From the NCBI RefSeq assembly GCF_004345565.1, contig NZ_SLWA01000001.1, positions 467,892 through 531,891 of the forward strand: a stretch of 64,000 bases of DNA. The letters run 5' to 3'. Positions within the stretch are counted from its first letter, which is position 1; the number at the start of each line of letters is the position of its first letter. This stretch comes from Flavobacterium circumlabens (GTDB lineage Bacteria > Bacteroidota > Bacteroidia > Flavobacteriales > Flavobacteriaceae). The translations under genes were made by a program, and so were the position numbers. This document shows positions 31,202 to 40,649 of this stretch, piece by piece. Below the pieces are notes generated by a model. The model saw only the letters and a program-made list of their open reading frames with translations. It searched no databases and was not told where the DNA came from.

Positions 31202-32548
31202 CTATGTGTTTTTCAAATCGTATTTTTCAATTCTTCGGTACAAAGCGGCTCTTGACAAACCTAACTCCTCAGCTGCTTTGCTAATGTTTCCGTTATGTTT
31301 GAATAATGCTTTTTCAATTGCATTTTTCTCCAGTTCCGATAATGGGTTATCGTCGTTTTCCTGAAAATCCTCGAAATCCAGAATATCCAGATCGGTTACA
31401 GTAATGGTATTATTATCTGCCAGAATCAAAGCGCGCTCGATTTTATTTTCCATCTCACGAATGTTTCCTTTCCAGGGATACTTCTCTAAGTAAGGCCCAA
31501 CATTGGCTTCAAAATGCCAGTTCTGATGATTGTATTTGGCTGCAATCTGATCTAAAATAAAATCCGCCATCGGAACAATATCGTCCTTTCGTTCGCGAAG
31601 TGATGGCAGGGAAATTTCCATCGTGTTGATCCTGTAAAGTAAATCTTCTCTAAAGTTTTTGTTTTTCACTTCCGCTTTAATGTCGCTGTTCGTTGCTGCA
31701 ATAATGCGTACGTTTAAAGGTCTTGGCTTGCTTTCTCCCAAACGTGTTACGGTTCTGGTCTGCAAAACATGCAATAATTTTGCCTGAAGATGAAGCGGTA
31801 TATTTCCAATTTCATCCAGAAAAATGGTTCCCTCAGCAGCCATTTCGAATCTTCCGGGTGTATCGGTCTTGGCATCTGTAAAAGCCCCTTTTGCGTAGCC
31901 AAAAAGCTCACTTTCGAACAGACTGTCACTTAGTGAACCTAAATCTACATGTACAAAAGGCTGTTTCTTTCGTTCTGAATTTAAATGGATAAACTCGGCA
32001 AAAACATATTTTCCGGTTCCGTTTTCTCCCAAAATCAAAACATTCGCCTCTGTTCGGGCTACTTTTTCAGCCATCGAATAGGCTTGTTTTATTTTAGCCG
32101 AAGTACCCACAAAATATTTTTTGTCCTCTTTTTCAGCTGCTGTCTTTTTGGTGTTTTTTCGACTTTCAGAGACTGCTTTATCAATGGTTTCGAGTAATTT
32201 TTCGTTGTGCCAGGGTTTCAGGACATAATCAAAAGCACCTATTTTGATCCCTTCAACAGCGGTATCAATTTTTCCAAAAGCTGTCATTAAAATCACAACG
32301 GTTTGCGGCGAAAGTGTTTTGATTTCTTTCAGCCAGTGAATTCCTTCGCGCCCGTCCTCAAAACCTATCCGGTAATTCATGTCTAATAAAACCACATTAA
32401 TTTCATTTTCATTCAGAATTGAAATGATTTTTTTGGGGCTATTTGCCGTAAAAATGGTTTCAAAATGTTTTTTCAGAATCATTTTTGCCGAAAAAAGAAT
32501 TTCTTCCTGATCATCAACGACTAATATTTGAGCTAGTTTCTTTCGCAT
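31202..32548 (-). CDS. Sigma-54-dependent NtrC-type response regulator
   Basis: A 448-aa regulator with a receiver domain (VVDDQEEIL; phosphoacceptor Asp in VVLLDMNYRIG) and an AAA+ domain with Walker A GENGTGK. The sigma-54-contacting loop is GAFTDA, a variant of GAFTGA. A Fis-type helix-turn-helix (SKAAEELGLSRAALYRRIEKY) follows. The frame opens at 32599, but the Met at 32548 (MRKKLAQILVVDD) is the sensible start, because the two activator palindromes lie at 32562-32598. It should activate the sigma-54 promoter of the divergent ABC-exporter operon. It precedes the kinase gene. Confidence 0.93.
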   Translation of the reverse strand: MRKKLAQILVVDDQEEILFSAKMILKKHFETIFTANSPKKIISILNENEINVVLLDMNYRIGFEDGREGIHWLKEIKTLSPQTVVILMTAFGKIDTAVEGIKIGAFDYVLKPWHNEKLLETIDKAVSESRKNTKKTAAEKEDKKYFVGTSAKIKQAYSMAEKVARTEANVLILGENGTGKYVFAEFIHLNSERKKQPFVHVDLGSLSDSLFESELFGYAKGAFTDAKTDTPGRFEMAAEGTIFLDEIGNIPLHLQAKLLHVLQTRTVTRLGESKPRPLNVRIIAATNSDIKAEVKNKNFREDLLYRINTMEISLPSLRERKDDIVPMADFILDQIAAKYNHQNWHFEANVGPYLEKYPWKGNIREMENKIERALILADNNTITVTDLDILDFEDFQENDDNPLSELEKNAIEKALFKHNGNISKAAEELGLSRAALYRRIEKYDLKNT

Positions 32549-32561
32549 GTCATTTGTTTTT

Positions 32562-32598
32562 GTTCGGTTCCGAACGGTCAACTGTTCATTATCGAACA
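32562..32598. promoter_or_regulatory. Paired palindromic activator sites (UAS)
   Basis: GTTCGGTTCCGAAC (32562-32575) and TGTTCATTATCGAACA (32583-32598) share a TGTTC...CGAAC design. Their centres are 22 bp apart, two helical turns, and lie about 100-120 bp upstream of the expected start point of the sigma-54 promoter, the normal distance for NtrC-type activators. The regulator encoded next to them is the obvious candidate to bind. Confidence 0.75.
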
Positions 32599-32661
32599 CT
32601 CCTTTTTTTGATGGTATTTAAAGTCTCTTTAAAATCAATGCTTTACAAATAATACTTTTTG

Positions 32662-32676
32662 TGGCACAATATTTAC
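32662..32676 (+). promoter_or_regulatory. Sigma-54 (-24/-12) promoter of the ABC-exporter operon
   Basis: TGGCAC begins at 32662 with GG at 32663-32664; exactly 10 bp later comes TTTAC, with AC at the position of the conserved GC. It is a near-consensus -24/-12 element with the correct spacing and one mismatch. The expected start point is near 32688, 18 bp before the first gene. Confidence 0.75.
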
Positions 32677-32705
32677 CTATTGATTATCAGCAAATTATTT
32701 AAAAA

Positions 32706-33950
32706 ATGGATACGGTAATTCCTCGTAAAAATAGAAAATTTAGAAACCTCACAATACTAATTGGTGTTTTTTTAGCTTTGGCAGCAGTTGTCTTTTTTTC
32801 GTTCAGCACTAAAAGAAGCCTGAATGTAAAAGCTGATGAATTGACCGTTCAAAAAGTCGAAAGAGCTTTTTTTGAAGACTTTGTTGTTTTCCAGGCCAAA
32901 GTAGAACCTTTGAACGTGATGCTTGTCAATGTAACTGAAGGCGGTTCTGTAAAAGAAATTTTTGTAGAAAATGGGGCAATGGTGACCAAAGGACAATCTT
33001 TGGCGCGTTTGTACAATCCGAACACCGAACTTAATTATCTGACGCAGGAAACGGCCATTATCGAGCAAATCAACAATCTGAATTCAGGCAAACTGAACAT
33101 TAGAAATCAGGAACTGAACCTCAACAAAGATCTGGTTTTGATCGAACATGATTATAATGATGCCAAAAGACTGTACGACATGAACTCGAAATTGTTTGAT
33201 AAAGATGTGATTTCGAAAAATGACTGGAATACTTTTAAGGAAGGCCTTCGTTTTCAGGAAGAACGAAAAAGAACCATTCACCAAAGTATTCAAAAAGAAA
33301 AACAAAGCAATCAGGTTCAGATTTCACAAATTAACCGCTCCATACAAACCATGGAAAAAAGTCTGGAGATTCTGAGAAACAACAAAAATAACTTTTTGAT
33401 CACGGCTCCCGAATCCGGAAGATTAACTTCTTTTGAACCGGTATTGGGAAAAACATTTCAGGCCGGGGAAAGTATCGGAAAAATAGATTCTAAAAAAGGA
33501 TACAAACTGATCGCAGAAGTAGATGAATTTTATCTGGAGAAATTAAGGGAAGGCCTGAAAGGTCAGGTAGAATTTAAAGGTAGAAACCTTGAAGTTCTGG
33601 TAACCAAAGTAATTCCCGAAGTAAAAAGCGGTCATTTTACGGTTGAACTGGCATTTACTTCTAAAGAAAATATCGTTTTACAAGACGGATTAAGCTTCGG
33701 CGTGAAACTGATTTTATCCGAGAAAAACAAAACTCTTGTCGTTCAGAAAGGAAGTTTCAATCAGGAAACCGCCGGGAAATGGATTTTTGTAGTAAAAGGA
33801 AATAAAGCTGAAAGAAGAACTATAAAATTAGGCCGCGAGAATCCTTCGTACTACGAAGTTCTTGAAGGATTAAAAGAAGGCGAATCTGTAATTACTTCTT
33901 CCTATTCAGATTATAAGGATATTGAAGAGCTTTCTATTAGTTCTGAGTGA
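32706..33950 (+). CDS. Periplasmic adaptor (HlyD/MacA type) of the ABC exporter
   Basis: A 414-aa membrane fusion protein with one N-terminal helix (about 18-33, TILIGVFLALAAVVFFSF). A lipoyl half (NVTEGGSVKEIFVENGAMVTKGQSL) follows, then a coiled-coil hairpin (about 115-225), the second lipoyl half (ITAPESGRLTSFEPVLGKTFQAG), a beta-barrel and a membrane-proximal domain. It should link the MacB-type permease encoded downstream to an outer-membrane channel; no TolC gene lies in this operon. First gene after the sigma-54 promoter. Confidence 0.88.
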   Translation: MDTVIPRKNRKFRNLTILIGVFLALAAVVFFSFSTKRSLNVKADELTVQKVERAFFEDFVVFQAKVEPLNVMLVNVTEGGSVKEIFVENGAMVTKGQSLARLYNPNTELNYLTQETAIIEQINNLNSGKLNIRNQELNLNKDLVLIEHDYNDAKRLYDMNSKLFDKDVISKNDWNTFKEGLRFQEERKRTIHQSIQKEKQSNQVQISQINRSIQTMEKSLEILRNNKNNFLITAPESGRLTSFEPVLGKTFQAGESIGKIDSKKGYKLIAEVDEFYLEKLREGLKGQVEFKGRNLEVLVTKVIPEVKSGHFTVELAFTSKENIVLQDGLSFGVKLILSEKNKTLVVQKGSFNQETAGKWIFVVKGNKAERRTIKLGRENPSYYEVLEGLKEGESVITSSYSDYKDIEELSISSE

Positions 33951-33952
33951 TA

Positions 33953-34060
33953 GTTTGCAGTCACAAGTCGCAGTCACAATTTACAACTCATAATTTATAA
34001 TTCATAAAAGTTTCAATCATCAATCAAAAAAAACAATCAACAACACCTAATACTTTAAAA
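33953..34060. repeat. Low-complexity intergenic spacer
   Basis: Short words GCAGTCACAA, ACTCATAATTTATAATTCAT and ATCAATCAAAAAA repeat imperfectly between the adaptor and ATPase genes. The CAGTC words match the block at 37335-37434. No gene. Confidence 0.5.
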
Positions 34061-34062
34061 AT

Positions 34063-34770
34063 ATGATAACCATTCAAAATTTAACCAAAGTTTTCAGAAC
34101 CGAAGAAGTAGAAACAGCTGCCTTAAGCGGAATTAACTTAGAAATTAAAAAAGGTGATTTTTTAACGATTATGGGGCCTTCGGGCTGTGGGAAATCGACT
34201 TTACTCAATATAATAGGGCTTTTGGACAGCGGTAGTGACGGAAGTTATAAATTACTGGATCAGGAAATGATCGGCTTAAAAGAGAAAGGAAGGTCACGTG
34301 TGCGTAAAGAAAATATCGGATTCATTTTTCAGAATTTCAACCTTATCGATGAGCTTTCGGTTTATGATAATATTGAACTGCCTTTGCTTTACAACAATGT
34401 CAAAGCATCGGAGAGAAAACAAAAAATTGAAGAAATTGCCGAAAAATTAAATATCTCACATCGTCTGAAACACTTTCCGCAACAACTTTCTGGAGGTCAG
34501 CAACAAAGGGTTGCGGTGGCAAGGGCTTTGGTAAACGATCCCAAAATTATTCTTGCCGATGAGCCAACCGGAAACCTGGACAGTAAAAACGGTAATGAAG
34601 TAATGGAACTTTTAACCGATTTGCACGCTAAAGGTGCAACAATCCTGATGGTTACCCACTCCGATTACGATGCTTCCTTTTCGCAGAAAACGATTCATAT
34701 GAAAGACGGGGTGATCTTCTCTGAACGCTTCAATCAGAGAAATGTAGATGTTTTTATGGACGCTAAATAA
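34063..34770 (+). CDS. ABC transporter ATP-binding protein, MacB/LolD type
   Basis: A 235-aa ATPase with Walker A GPSGCGKST (about residues 39-47), Q loop FIFQNFNLI, signature LSGGQQQRVAVARAL, Walker B IILADEPTGNLDS and H-loop VTHSD. The sequence and length match the ATPases of the MacB/LolD/FtsE group, which drive mechanotransmission transporters rather than classical substrate import. It pairs with the 809-aa permease downstream. Confidence 0.95.
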   Translation: MITIQNLTKVFRTEEVETAALSGINLEIKKGDFLTIMGPSGCGKSTLLNIIGLLDSGSDGSYKLLDQEMIGLKEKGRSRVRKENIGFIFQNFNLIDELSVYDNIELPLLYNNVKASERKQKIEEIAEKLNISHRLKHFPQQLSGGQQQRVAVARALVNDPKIILADEPTGNLDSKNGNEVMELLTDLHAKGATILMVTHSDYDASFSQKTIHMKDGVIFSERFNQRNVDVFMDAK

Positions 34771-34778
34771 CAAGTAAA

Positions 34779-34901
34779 ATGATCAAATTTATTGTAACTG
34801 CACTCTTAATTCTGGTGGGATTTGTTTGCAAAATGATGTCTTTCGAAAGTAAAAATGAGGTTGCTGTTCCGACTTTGACCGAACTAATTTTAAAGAAATA
34901 A
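34779..34901 (+). CDS. 40-aa small exported or membrane protein
   Basis: A short frame of 40 codons between the ATPase and permease genes, 8 bp after the first and 4 bp before the second. It starts MIKFIVTALLILVGFVC, a hydrophobic segment that could be a signal or membrane anchor, then a short polar tail ending TELILKK. The tight spacing in the operon and the membrane-like profile favour a real gene, but I recognise no family. It might be a small accessory subunit of the exporter, or a spacer that happens to be open. Confidence 0.45.
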   Translation: MIKFIVTALLILVGFVCKMMSFESKNEVAVPTLTELILKK

Positions 34902-34905
34902 AAAG

Positions 34906-37335
34906 ATGATCCGCAACTGGTTTAAAATATTTGTTTATCATTTAAAGCAAAACAAACTGTTTTCCTTTTTAAATGTCTTAGGGTTAAGTATCGGTATTGC
35001 AGGCGTTATTTTCGCTATTTTATACTGGAATAACGAAAATGCTTACGATCAGTGGAATCCCGAAAAGGAAAACTCTTATCAGGTCCTGAATAAAATTGGA
35101 GCAACTGGCGATATTTGGGCATCAAGCTCAATTCCATTTGGCCTCACCTGTAAAGCCACTATTCCTGAGATCGAATCCATTTGCTTTTATGATGGTTGGT
35201 ATTATGAAGATATTATCAAGTATCAAAATCAAAAATGGATGGGTAAAAAAATAATCGTCGCCGATTACGATTTCTTTGGCACCTTTCCATTTCCCATTGT
35301 AAAGGGAGCCAAAAAAGATATACTTAAAGAAAGGAATAGTGTCGCCATTTCGGAAGATGAAGCAAAACTAATTTTCAAGAATGAAGATCCTATTGGCAAA
35401 ATTCTAATCAACGACAACAAACCTTATGTCATAAAATCAGTTTACAAAATCATCAGACCTTCTTCTATTGAACCCAACTATGTCTTTGGCGGTCTATTGC
35501 GCGAGGGTGATCTAAATAGCTGGGGAAACTTCAATTACACTTTAATGATTAAAACCAAAAAAGGAGCTAATATGGAGGCCGTTTTAAAGAAGATGCAAAA
35601 TGTAAACTATGTCAATCGAACTTTAAAAGATGCCAAAGCAAATGGTCAAACACCTGAACAATACGTAAAGGAAAATGGCGAGATCACAGTGATTTTGGAT
35701 CAACTGGATCAAGCACGCTTACATGGAACAAAAACTTCTAGTAGTCATAATTTCCCTGAAGGAAAAGGCAATCTGCAATTGCTTTATATCATGGTTGGTT
35801 TGTCTATTTTGATTTTAATTTTATCACTTGTCAACTATATCAATTTAGCCACTGCCTCTGCAATTAAACGTGCCAAAGAAGTGGGGGTTCGTAAAATCGT
35901 AGGAGCAAGCAAAACGCAAATTATTACACAATTTATATTTGAAACAGCCATTATTGTAACCTTATCCATTCTTTTTGCACTGGCGATAGTCGAACTTTCT
36001 TTACCCTATTACAACAACTTCCTCAAAAAGTCGTTGACCATGAATGGTGGTGAATTTTACCTGCAACTTATTTTTATATTTGGATTAGTAATCGTTCTCT
36101 CGGGTATATTCCCAGCCATTTATATATCCAATTTTGAAACCTTGAAAGTTTTAAAAGGTAATTTTTCCAGAAGCAAAAGCGGCATTTGGATTCGAAACTC
36201 TATGTTGATTTTCCAATTTGGTATTGCAGCTTTTTTTATCATCGGTGCTCTAATTGTCAACTCACAGGTTTCCTACATGATGAATAAAGACCTCGGTTTT
36301 AGTGGTGATCAGGTCATTCGAATTCCCTTTAAATCGGCAGACAGAAACAAAAGAATAGAAAAATACCTGACAACCAAACAAGAACTTCTTAAATTATCAG
36401 GGGTTCAAGATGTATCTACTTTTGCAGGTTCTTTTGGGAACAGTACCAATTCAAGTTCAGGCTTTACACACAACGGTGTATTTGTACAACCCCGAAATGT
36501 TGAAATGGATTTTGGCTTTTTGGAAATGATGAAAATTAAGATTGTCGAAGGTCGAAATTTGTCGCCAAAATTCGCTTCAGACACTATTGACAACTGGCTG
36601 ATTAACGAAACTCTGGCAAAAAAATTAGGGTTAAAAAACCCAATCAATACTATAATAAGTTCTGGCTGGGGAAATGAAAAAGAAAATTTAAAGTTTAAAG
36701 TTGTGGGAATTGTAAAGGATTTTCACATTACGGGATTTCAAAGTAAAGTGCCGCCTATGGTTTTTATCAATATTAAAACTTTAAAATGGAATAATTTTGA
36801 CAATGTTTACGTAAAAGTCTCCCCTACTAATTTAACAGAAACAATAGCCAGTTTAAAAGCCTACTGGAATAAAAACGTAAATCCTGATTATCCTTTTGAT
36901 TATGAATTTGTAAATAAGGGTTTTGCCAAAACTTATGAGGAACAAGTGAAACAAAAAAACTTATTTTTTATTTTAAATCTTGTGGTTATTGTAATTGCCA
37001 TTTTCGGGTTGTTTGCTCTGGCCTCCTTTTCGATGGAAAGAAGATTAAAAGAAATTGCGATCAGAAAAACACTGGGCGCAGAAACCGATATCTTATTGAA
37101 AGAATTATCGAGACAATACGTTATTTTTTGCCTGATGGGATTTGTGATCGGAATTGTTCCGGCTTACATCTTACTGCAAAAATGGCTTGAAAATTTTGCT
37201 TTCAGAATCGGAATTTCTTTTGTTCCGTTTAGTATTGCTTTAGTCTCTTTATTGGTCCTGACGCTATTAATTGTTTTAACCAAAGCGTATCAGGTCACTA
37301 AAATAGACATCCTGAAATATTTAAAATACGAATAG
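34906..37335 (+). CDS. ABC transporter permease, MacB-PCD/FtsX type (tandem)
   Basis: An 809-aa permease with two repeats of the MacB layout. Each has a leading membrane helix, a periplasmic core domain (about 45-280 and 450-660) and an FtsX-type helix bundle (about 285-420 and 685-800, with IKRAKEVGVRKIVGASKTQI and RRLKEIAIRKTLGAETDI as coupling-helix motifs). This two-in-one arrangement is common in Bacteroidota. With the ATPase and adaptor it forms a tripartite exporter, presumably for a peptide, lipid or drug. No antibiotic-specific signature is seen. Confidence 0.92.
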   Translation: MIRNWFKIFVYHLKQNKLFSFLNVLGLSIGIAGVIFAILYWNNENAYDQWNPEKENSYQVLNKIGATGDIWASSSIPFGLTCKATIPEIESICFYDGWYYEDIIKYQNQKWMGKKIIVADYDFFGTFPFPIVKGAKKDILKERNSVAISEDEAKLIFKNEDPIGKILINDNKPYVIKSVYKIIRPSSIEPNYVFGGLLREGDLNSWGNFNYTLMIKTKKGANMEAVLKKMQNVNYVNRTLKDAKANGQTPEQYVKENGEITVILDQLDQARLHGTKTSSSHNFPEGKGNLQLLYIMVGLSILILILSLVNYINLATASAIKRAKEVGVRKIVGASKTQIITQFIFETAIIVTLSILFALAIVELSLPYYNNFLKKSLTMNGGEFYLQLIFIFGLVIVLSGIFPAIYISNFETLKVLKGNFSRSKSGIWIRNSMLIFQFGIAAFFIIGALIVNSQVSYMMNKDLGFSGDQVIRIPFKSADRNKRIEKYLTTKQELLKLSGVQDVSTFAGSFGNSTNSSSGFTHNGVFVQPRNVEMDFGFLEMMKIKIVEGRNLSPKFASDTIDNWLINETLAKKLGLKNPINTIISSGWGNEKENLKFKVVGIVKDFHITGFQSKVPPMVFINIKTLKWNNFDNVYVKVSPTNLTETIASLKAYWNKNVNPDYPFDYEFVNKGFAKTYEEQVKQKNLFFILNLVVIVIAIFGLFALASFSMERRLKEIAIRKTLGAETDILLKELSRQYVIFCLMGFVIGIVPAYILLQKWLENFAFRIGISFVPFSIALVSLLVLTLLIVLTKAYQVTKIDILKYLKYE

Positions 37336-37434
37336 TTTGGTTTTGAGTTTTCAGTCGCGGTATCCAGTCGCAGTTTTCAGTTTTCAGTTACAGTTTTTAC
37401 CTGAAAACTGTGACTGAGAACTGAGACTGAAAAC
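37335..37434. repeat. CAGTTTTCAG repeat block
   Basis: Words CAGTTTTCAG, CAGTCGCAG and ACTGAAAACT recur six or more times and form a hairpin between the permease and the convergent transpeptidase gene. Possibly a terminator for both. Confidence 0.6.
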
Positions 37435-39046
37435 TATTTCATACTAACTGAATCTGAATACAGCAGTTTATCCAGACTTTCATCGCGTTCGTAAACATCC
37501 GGAAAGAAGCTAATTTCGCCGTCATCATTTACCCATGAAGTAAAATAACCAATGTAAATCGGGATTTTCTTTTTCAGCATGCAGGTGGTTTCTTTTTCGC
37601 CACTCATAGCAGTATCAATTTTATCTGCCGGCCAGTCGGGATCATTTTTCAGAATCGCAAGTGCCAGTCCTTTTGCTTCTTTTACGTTGATACAGCCATG
37701 ACTGAAAGTACGTTTTTCGAAGTCGAACAAACTTTTTGCGGGTGTATCATGAAGGTAAATATCATTGGGGTTCGGAAACATAAACTTAACGAGTCCGAGA
37801 GAATTTTTTGGACCCGGTTTTTGTCGCACACGCCCCCCGTTCCATTCCATATTGTGTTCTGCCAGGTAATTTTTATCGCTGGCCATCTGAAGTTTTAATT
37901 CATTTTGAATGATACTGGTCGGCACATACCAATACGGACTAAAGACAATTCGATCCATATCTCCACTAAAAATTACTGTTTCGGTCATTCTGGTACCCAC
38001 AAAAATATCAGATGTAAAATCATATTTTCCGTCTTTGAAATAAATCAGCCTGAACGAAGGAATATTAACCATAATATATTCTTCTGCTTTTGTCAGTTTG
38101 GCCGGTATCCATCTGCAGCGCTCCATGTTGAGCATGATGGTTTTTATTCTTTTGGAAATCGGCTCATTCATCTGATCAATATGTTCTTTGGTTAGGGTGT
38201 AGTTCAGCTTCAGGCCATATCTTTTCTTATAATTTAAAACGCCCGCCATAAGTTCTTCGTCGTATACATCACTTTTAGAATCCTGTGCCAGATCGCCCAC
38301 AACAAACAAACGCTGTCTTATGTCCTTCACCGTATTGGATATATCAAAAGGTTTTAAATCTTTGTACGTCGCAGCATCAATCGTAATGGGCTGCCACAAC
38401 TGATCGGTCTCTATTTTCCGGTATTTTTTTAAGGCTGCCTGAAGTTTATAATACTGACTGAATAATAGATTATCGTCTTCATTTAAGCGACTTGAATCTA
38501 CAATAAGCGAATCTAATATTCTGGCATACGAAATGGTCTTGGTTGGCAAAACCATCCGATTTTCTTTAAAGTTGCCGGATCAACGCCAGAATAAACATTA
38601 CTGGCGTAAAAAACATACATATTGGTGAGCAGCAGCTCCGTTTCGGTTTGAGATGGTTTTTCAGTCGAACTTTCGTTAAAAATCGCATCTATATCGTCTT
38701 TATAAGGCATCACCTTTTCGATTCCCTGATCTTTTAAAACATTTACTTTTTGATACAGTAAATGACCAAATTCTGTGATGTTTTTTTCACCGTACCAAAT
38801 GGATTTGAACCCTCGCTTTTTATAAATATCCGAAACATCATTTTTATACTTTTTAAGTTTGGAATATTTTTTAAAAAACTGATTCAAAGCAACACTATCC
38901 AATGTCACAGGCGAGACCTTATTTTTAATGATAACTGAATTTTCAAAAGTCCTTTTTGATTTAATTTCATTAGTTTCCAGCGGCTTAAAAGAAAAAACAA
39001 AAAAGCTAACCGCAATAATTAACGAAGAGTAAATAAAATTTCGCAT
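37434..39046 (-). pseudogene. L,D-transpeptidase (YcbB/YkuD type), frameshifted
   Basis: Two overlapping minus-strand frames, 38513-39046 (N-terminal, signal-anchor MRNFIYSSLIIAVSFFVFSF) and 37434-38555 (C-terminal), together make one L,D-transpeptidase of the YcbB class. It has an N-terminal scaffold, a peptidoglycan-binding-like part, and a YkuD catalytic domain with the SHGCIN active-site motif (Cys nucleophile). The N-terminal frame reads KKIGWF then turns to nonsense. Adding one T to the run of four (plus-strand A run 38548-38551) gives KKIGWFLPTKTISYARIL, matching the family. So a single base is missing. If real, a 3-3 crosslinking or lipoprotein-attachment enzyme is lost. Confidence 0.85.
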
Positions 39047-39450
39047 AAATTTATTATTTAAAAAGTTATAAATAAATCATATAAAAATTAGCGAAAGAAT
39101 ACAGGAGAACCACAATATACTTTCACATCGTTTTTAAAACATTGGAAATCAAAAATTGAGGCAATTCAAAGATAATAATTTGAAGAATAGCAAAAAGACA
39201 AAACTGTATTAAAATTCATGTTATTTTATTTCAAGATGCCTTGCAGACATTGCAGCAAAAAAATATTTCCCATAAAAAACTTCTAAACCTAGATTTGAAC
39301 GGTATAATTTTGAATAATCCCCATATCAACAAATGCGATGCAAAAAGGGTAAAATCCGAACATAATCCGTTATCTTTGCAGTCTGAAATCAGTTTAAATA
39401 AAAACAGTTTTTAAATTAATTTCACTCAATAGAAAAATACTACGTTAAAA
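39047..39450. other. 404-bp divergent intergenic region, nothing beyond a promoter
   Basis: A/T-rich gap between the transpeptidase and the mrp gene. No open frame of worth. The only feature is the -7 element at 39371-39378. Bases 39220-39260 contain a weak GCCTTGCAGACATTGCAGC motif without a clear stem. Confidence 0.6.
39371..39378 (+). promoter_or_regulatory. -7 element of the mrp operon
   Basis: TATCTTTG matches TAnnTTTG; the mRNA would have a leader of about 65 nt before the mrp start. No clear -33. Confidence 0.5.
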
Positions 39451-40581
39451 ATGAAATTAGACAGAAAAGAAATTCTTAAAGCTCTAGAAACAATTACTAT
39501 AGCGGGAGAAGGAAAAAATATGGTTGAAAGTGGCGCCGTTGCCAATGTAATTACTTTTGGCGATGAAGTTGTGGTAGATTTAGTACTTCATACTCCTGCG
39601 ATGCACATTAAAAAAAGAGCAGAAGACGATATCAGGAAAACCATTCATGAACTTGTATCTCCTGAAGCAAAAATTAAAGTAAATATTAAAGTTGAAACTC
39701 CTGAGAAAAACGAAATTAAAGGTCGTGCAATTCCGGGAATTAAAAATATAATCGCCGTTGCTTCCGGTAAAGGTGGTGTAGGAAAGTCTACAGTTACTGC
39801 AAATCTGGCTGTAACACTCGCAAAAATGGGATTTGCAGTTGGTATTCTTGATGCTGATATTTACGGCCCGTCGATGCCAATTATGTTTGATGTTGAGAAT
39901 GAAAAACCAATTTCCATTACCGTTGACGGAAAGTCGAAAATGAAACCGGTTGAAAGCTATGAAATAAAAATACTTTCTATCGGATTCTTTACAGCTCCAA
40001 GTCAGGCTGTAATCTGGAGAGGCCCAATGGCTGCAAAAGCATTAAACCAAATGATTTTTGATGCAGACTGGGGAGAATTGGATTTTATGTTAATCGATTT
40101 ACCTCCGGGAACGGGAGATATTCACCTTTCGATCATGCAATCGTTACCAATTACAGGAGCTGTAGTCGTAAGTACACCACAAGCTGTTGCTCTCGCTGAT
40201 GCTAAAAAAGGTGTGGCCATGTTTATGCAGGATAACATCAATGTTCCGGTTTTAGGGATTATAGAAAATATGGCGTACTTTACACCAGAAGAATTACCTG
40301 ATAATAAATATTACATCTTTGGACAAGAAGGGGCTAAAAACCTGGCTGAAGATTTAGATGTTCCTTTTCTTGGAGAAGTACCAATTGTACAGTCTATTCG
40401 TGAAGCGGGAGATTATGGCCGCCCGGCAGCTTTGCAGACAGCTTCTCTAATTGAAACTGTTTTTGAAGAAATTACCCGAAATGTGGTACAGGAAGTAGTA
40501 AACAGAAATGATAGTTTACCAGTTACGGAAGCCATTAAAATTACAACTATGGCAGGTTGTTCAGCAGTAAAGAAAAATTAG
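39451..40581 (+). CDS. Mrp/NBP35-family Fe-S scaffold ATPase (ApbC)
   Basis: A 376-aa P-loop NTPase. Residues 1-90 form an N-terminal MIP18/DUF59-like domain, a common Mrp extension. The deviant Walker A is SGKGGVGKST at about residue 104, with LDADIYGPSMP and the FMLIDLPPGTGD Walker B. The C-terminal TMAGCSAVKKN supplies a Cys. It carries Fe-S clusters to target apoproteins. The NifU-like gene lies 68 bp downstream on the same strand. Confidence 0.9.
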   Translation: MKLDRKEILKALETITIAGEGKNMVESGAVANVITFGDEVVVDLVLHTPAMHIKKRAEDDIRKTIHELVSPEAKIKVNIKVETPEKNEIKGRAIPGIKNIIAVASGKGGVGKSTVTANLAVTLAKMGFAVGILDADIYGPSMPIMFDVENEKPISITVDGKSKMKPVESYEIKILSIGFFTAPSQAVIWRGPMAAKALNQMIFDADWGELDFMLIDLPPGTGDIHLSIMQSLPITGAVVVSTPQAVALADAKKGVAMFMQDNINVPVLGIIENMAYFTPEELPDNKYYIFGQEGAKNLAEDLDVPFLGEVPIVQSIREAGDYGRPAALQTASLIETVFEEITRNVVQEVVNRNDSLPVTEAIKITTMAGCSAVKKN

Positions 40582-40647
40582 ATAATTGAGATAATGAGAT
40601 AATTAGATAATTTTCTAATTGACACATTCTCTAATTGACACATTAAA
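40579..40647. repeat. AGATAAT / CTAATTGACACATT repeats
   Basis: GAGATAATG and AGATAATTAGATAAT words and two copies of TCTAATTGACACATT fill the gap between mrp and the NifU-like gene. They form an A/T-rich hairpin region without a gene. Confidence 0.55.
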
Positions 40648-40649
40648 TT

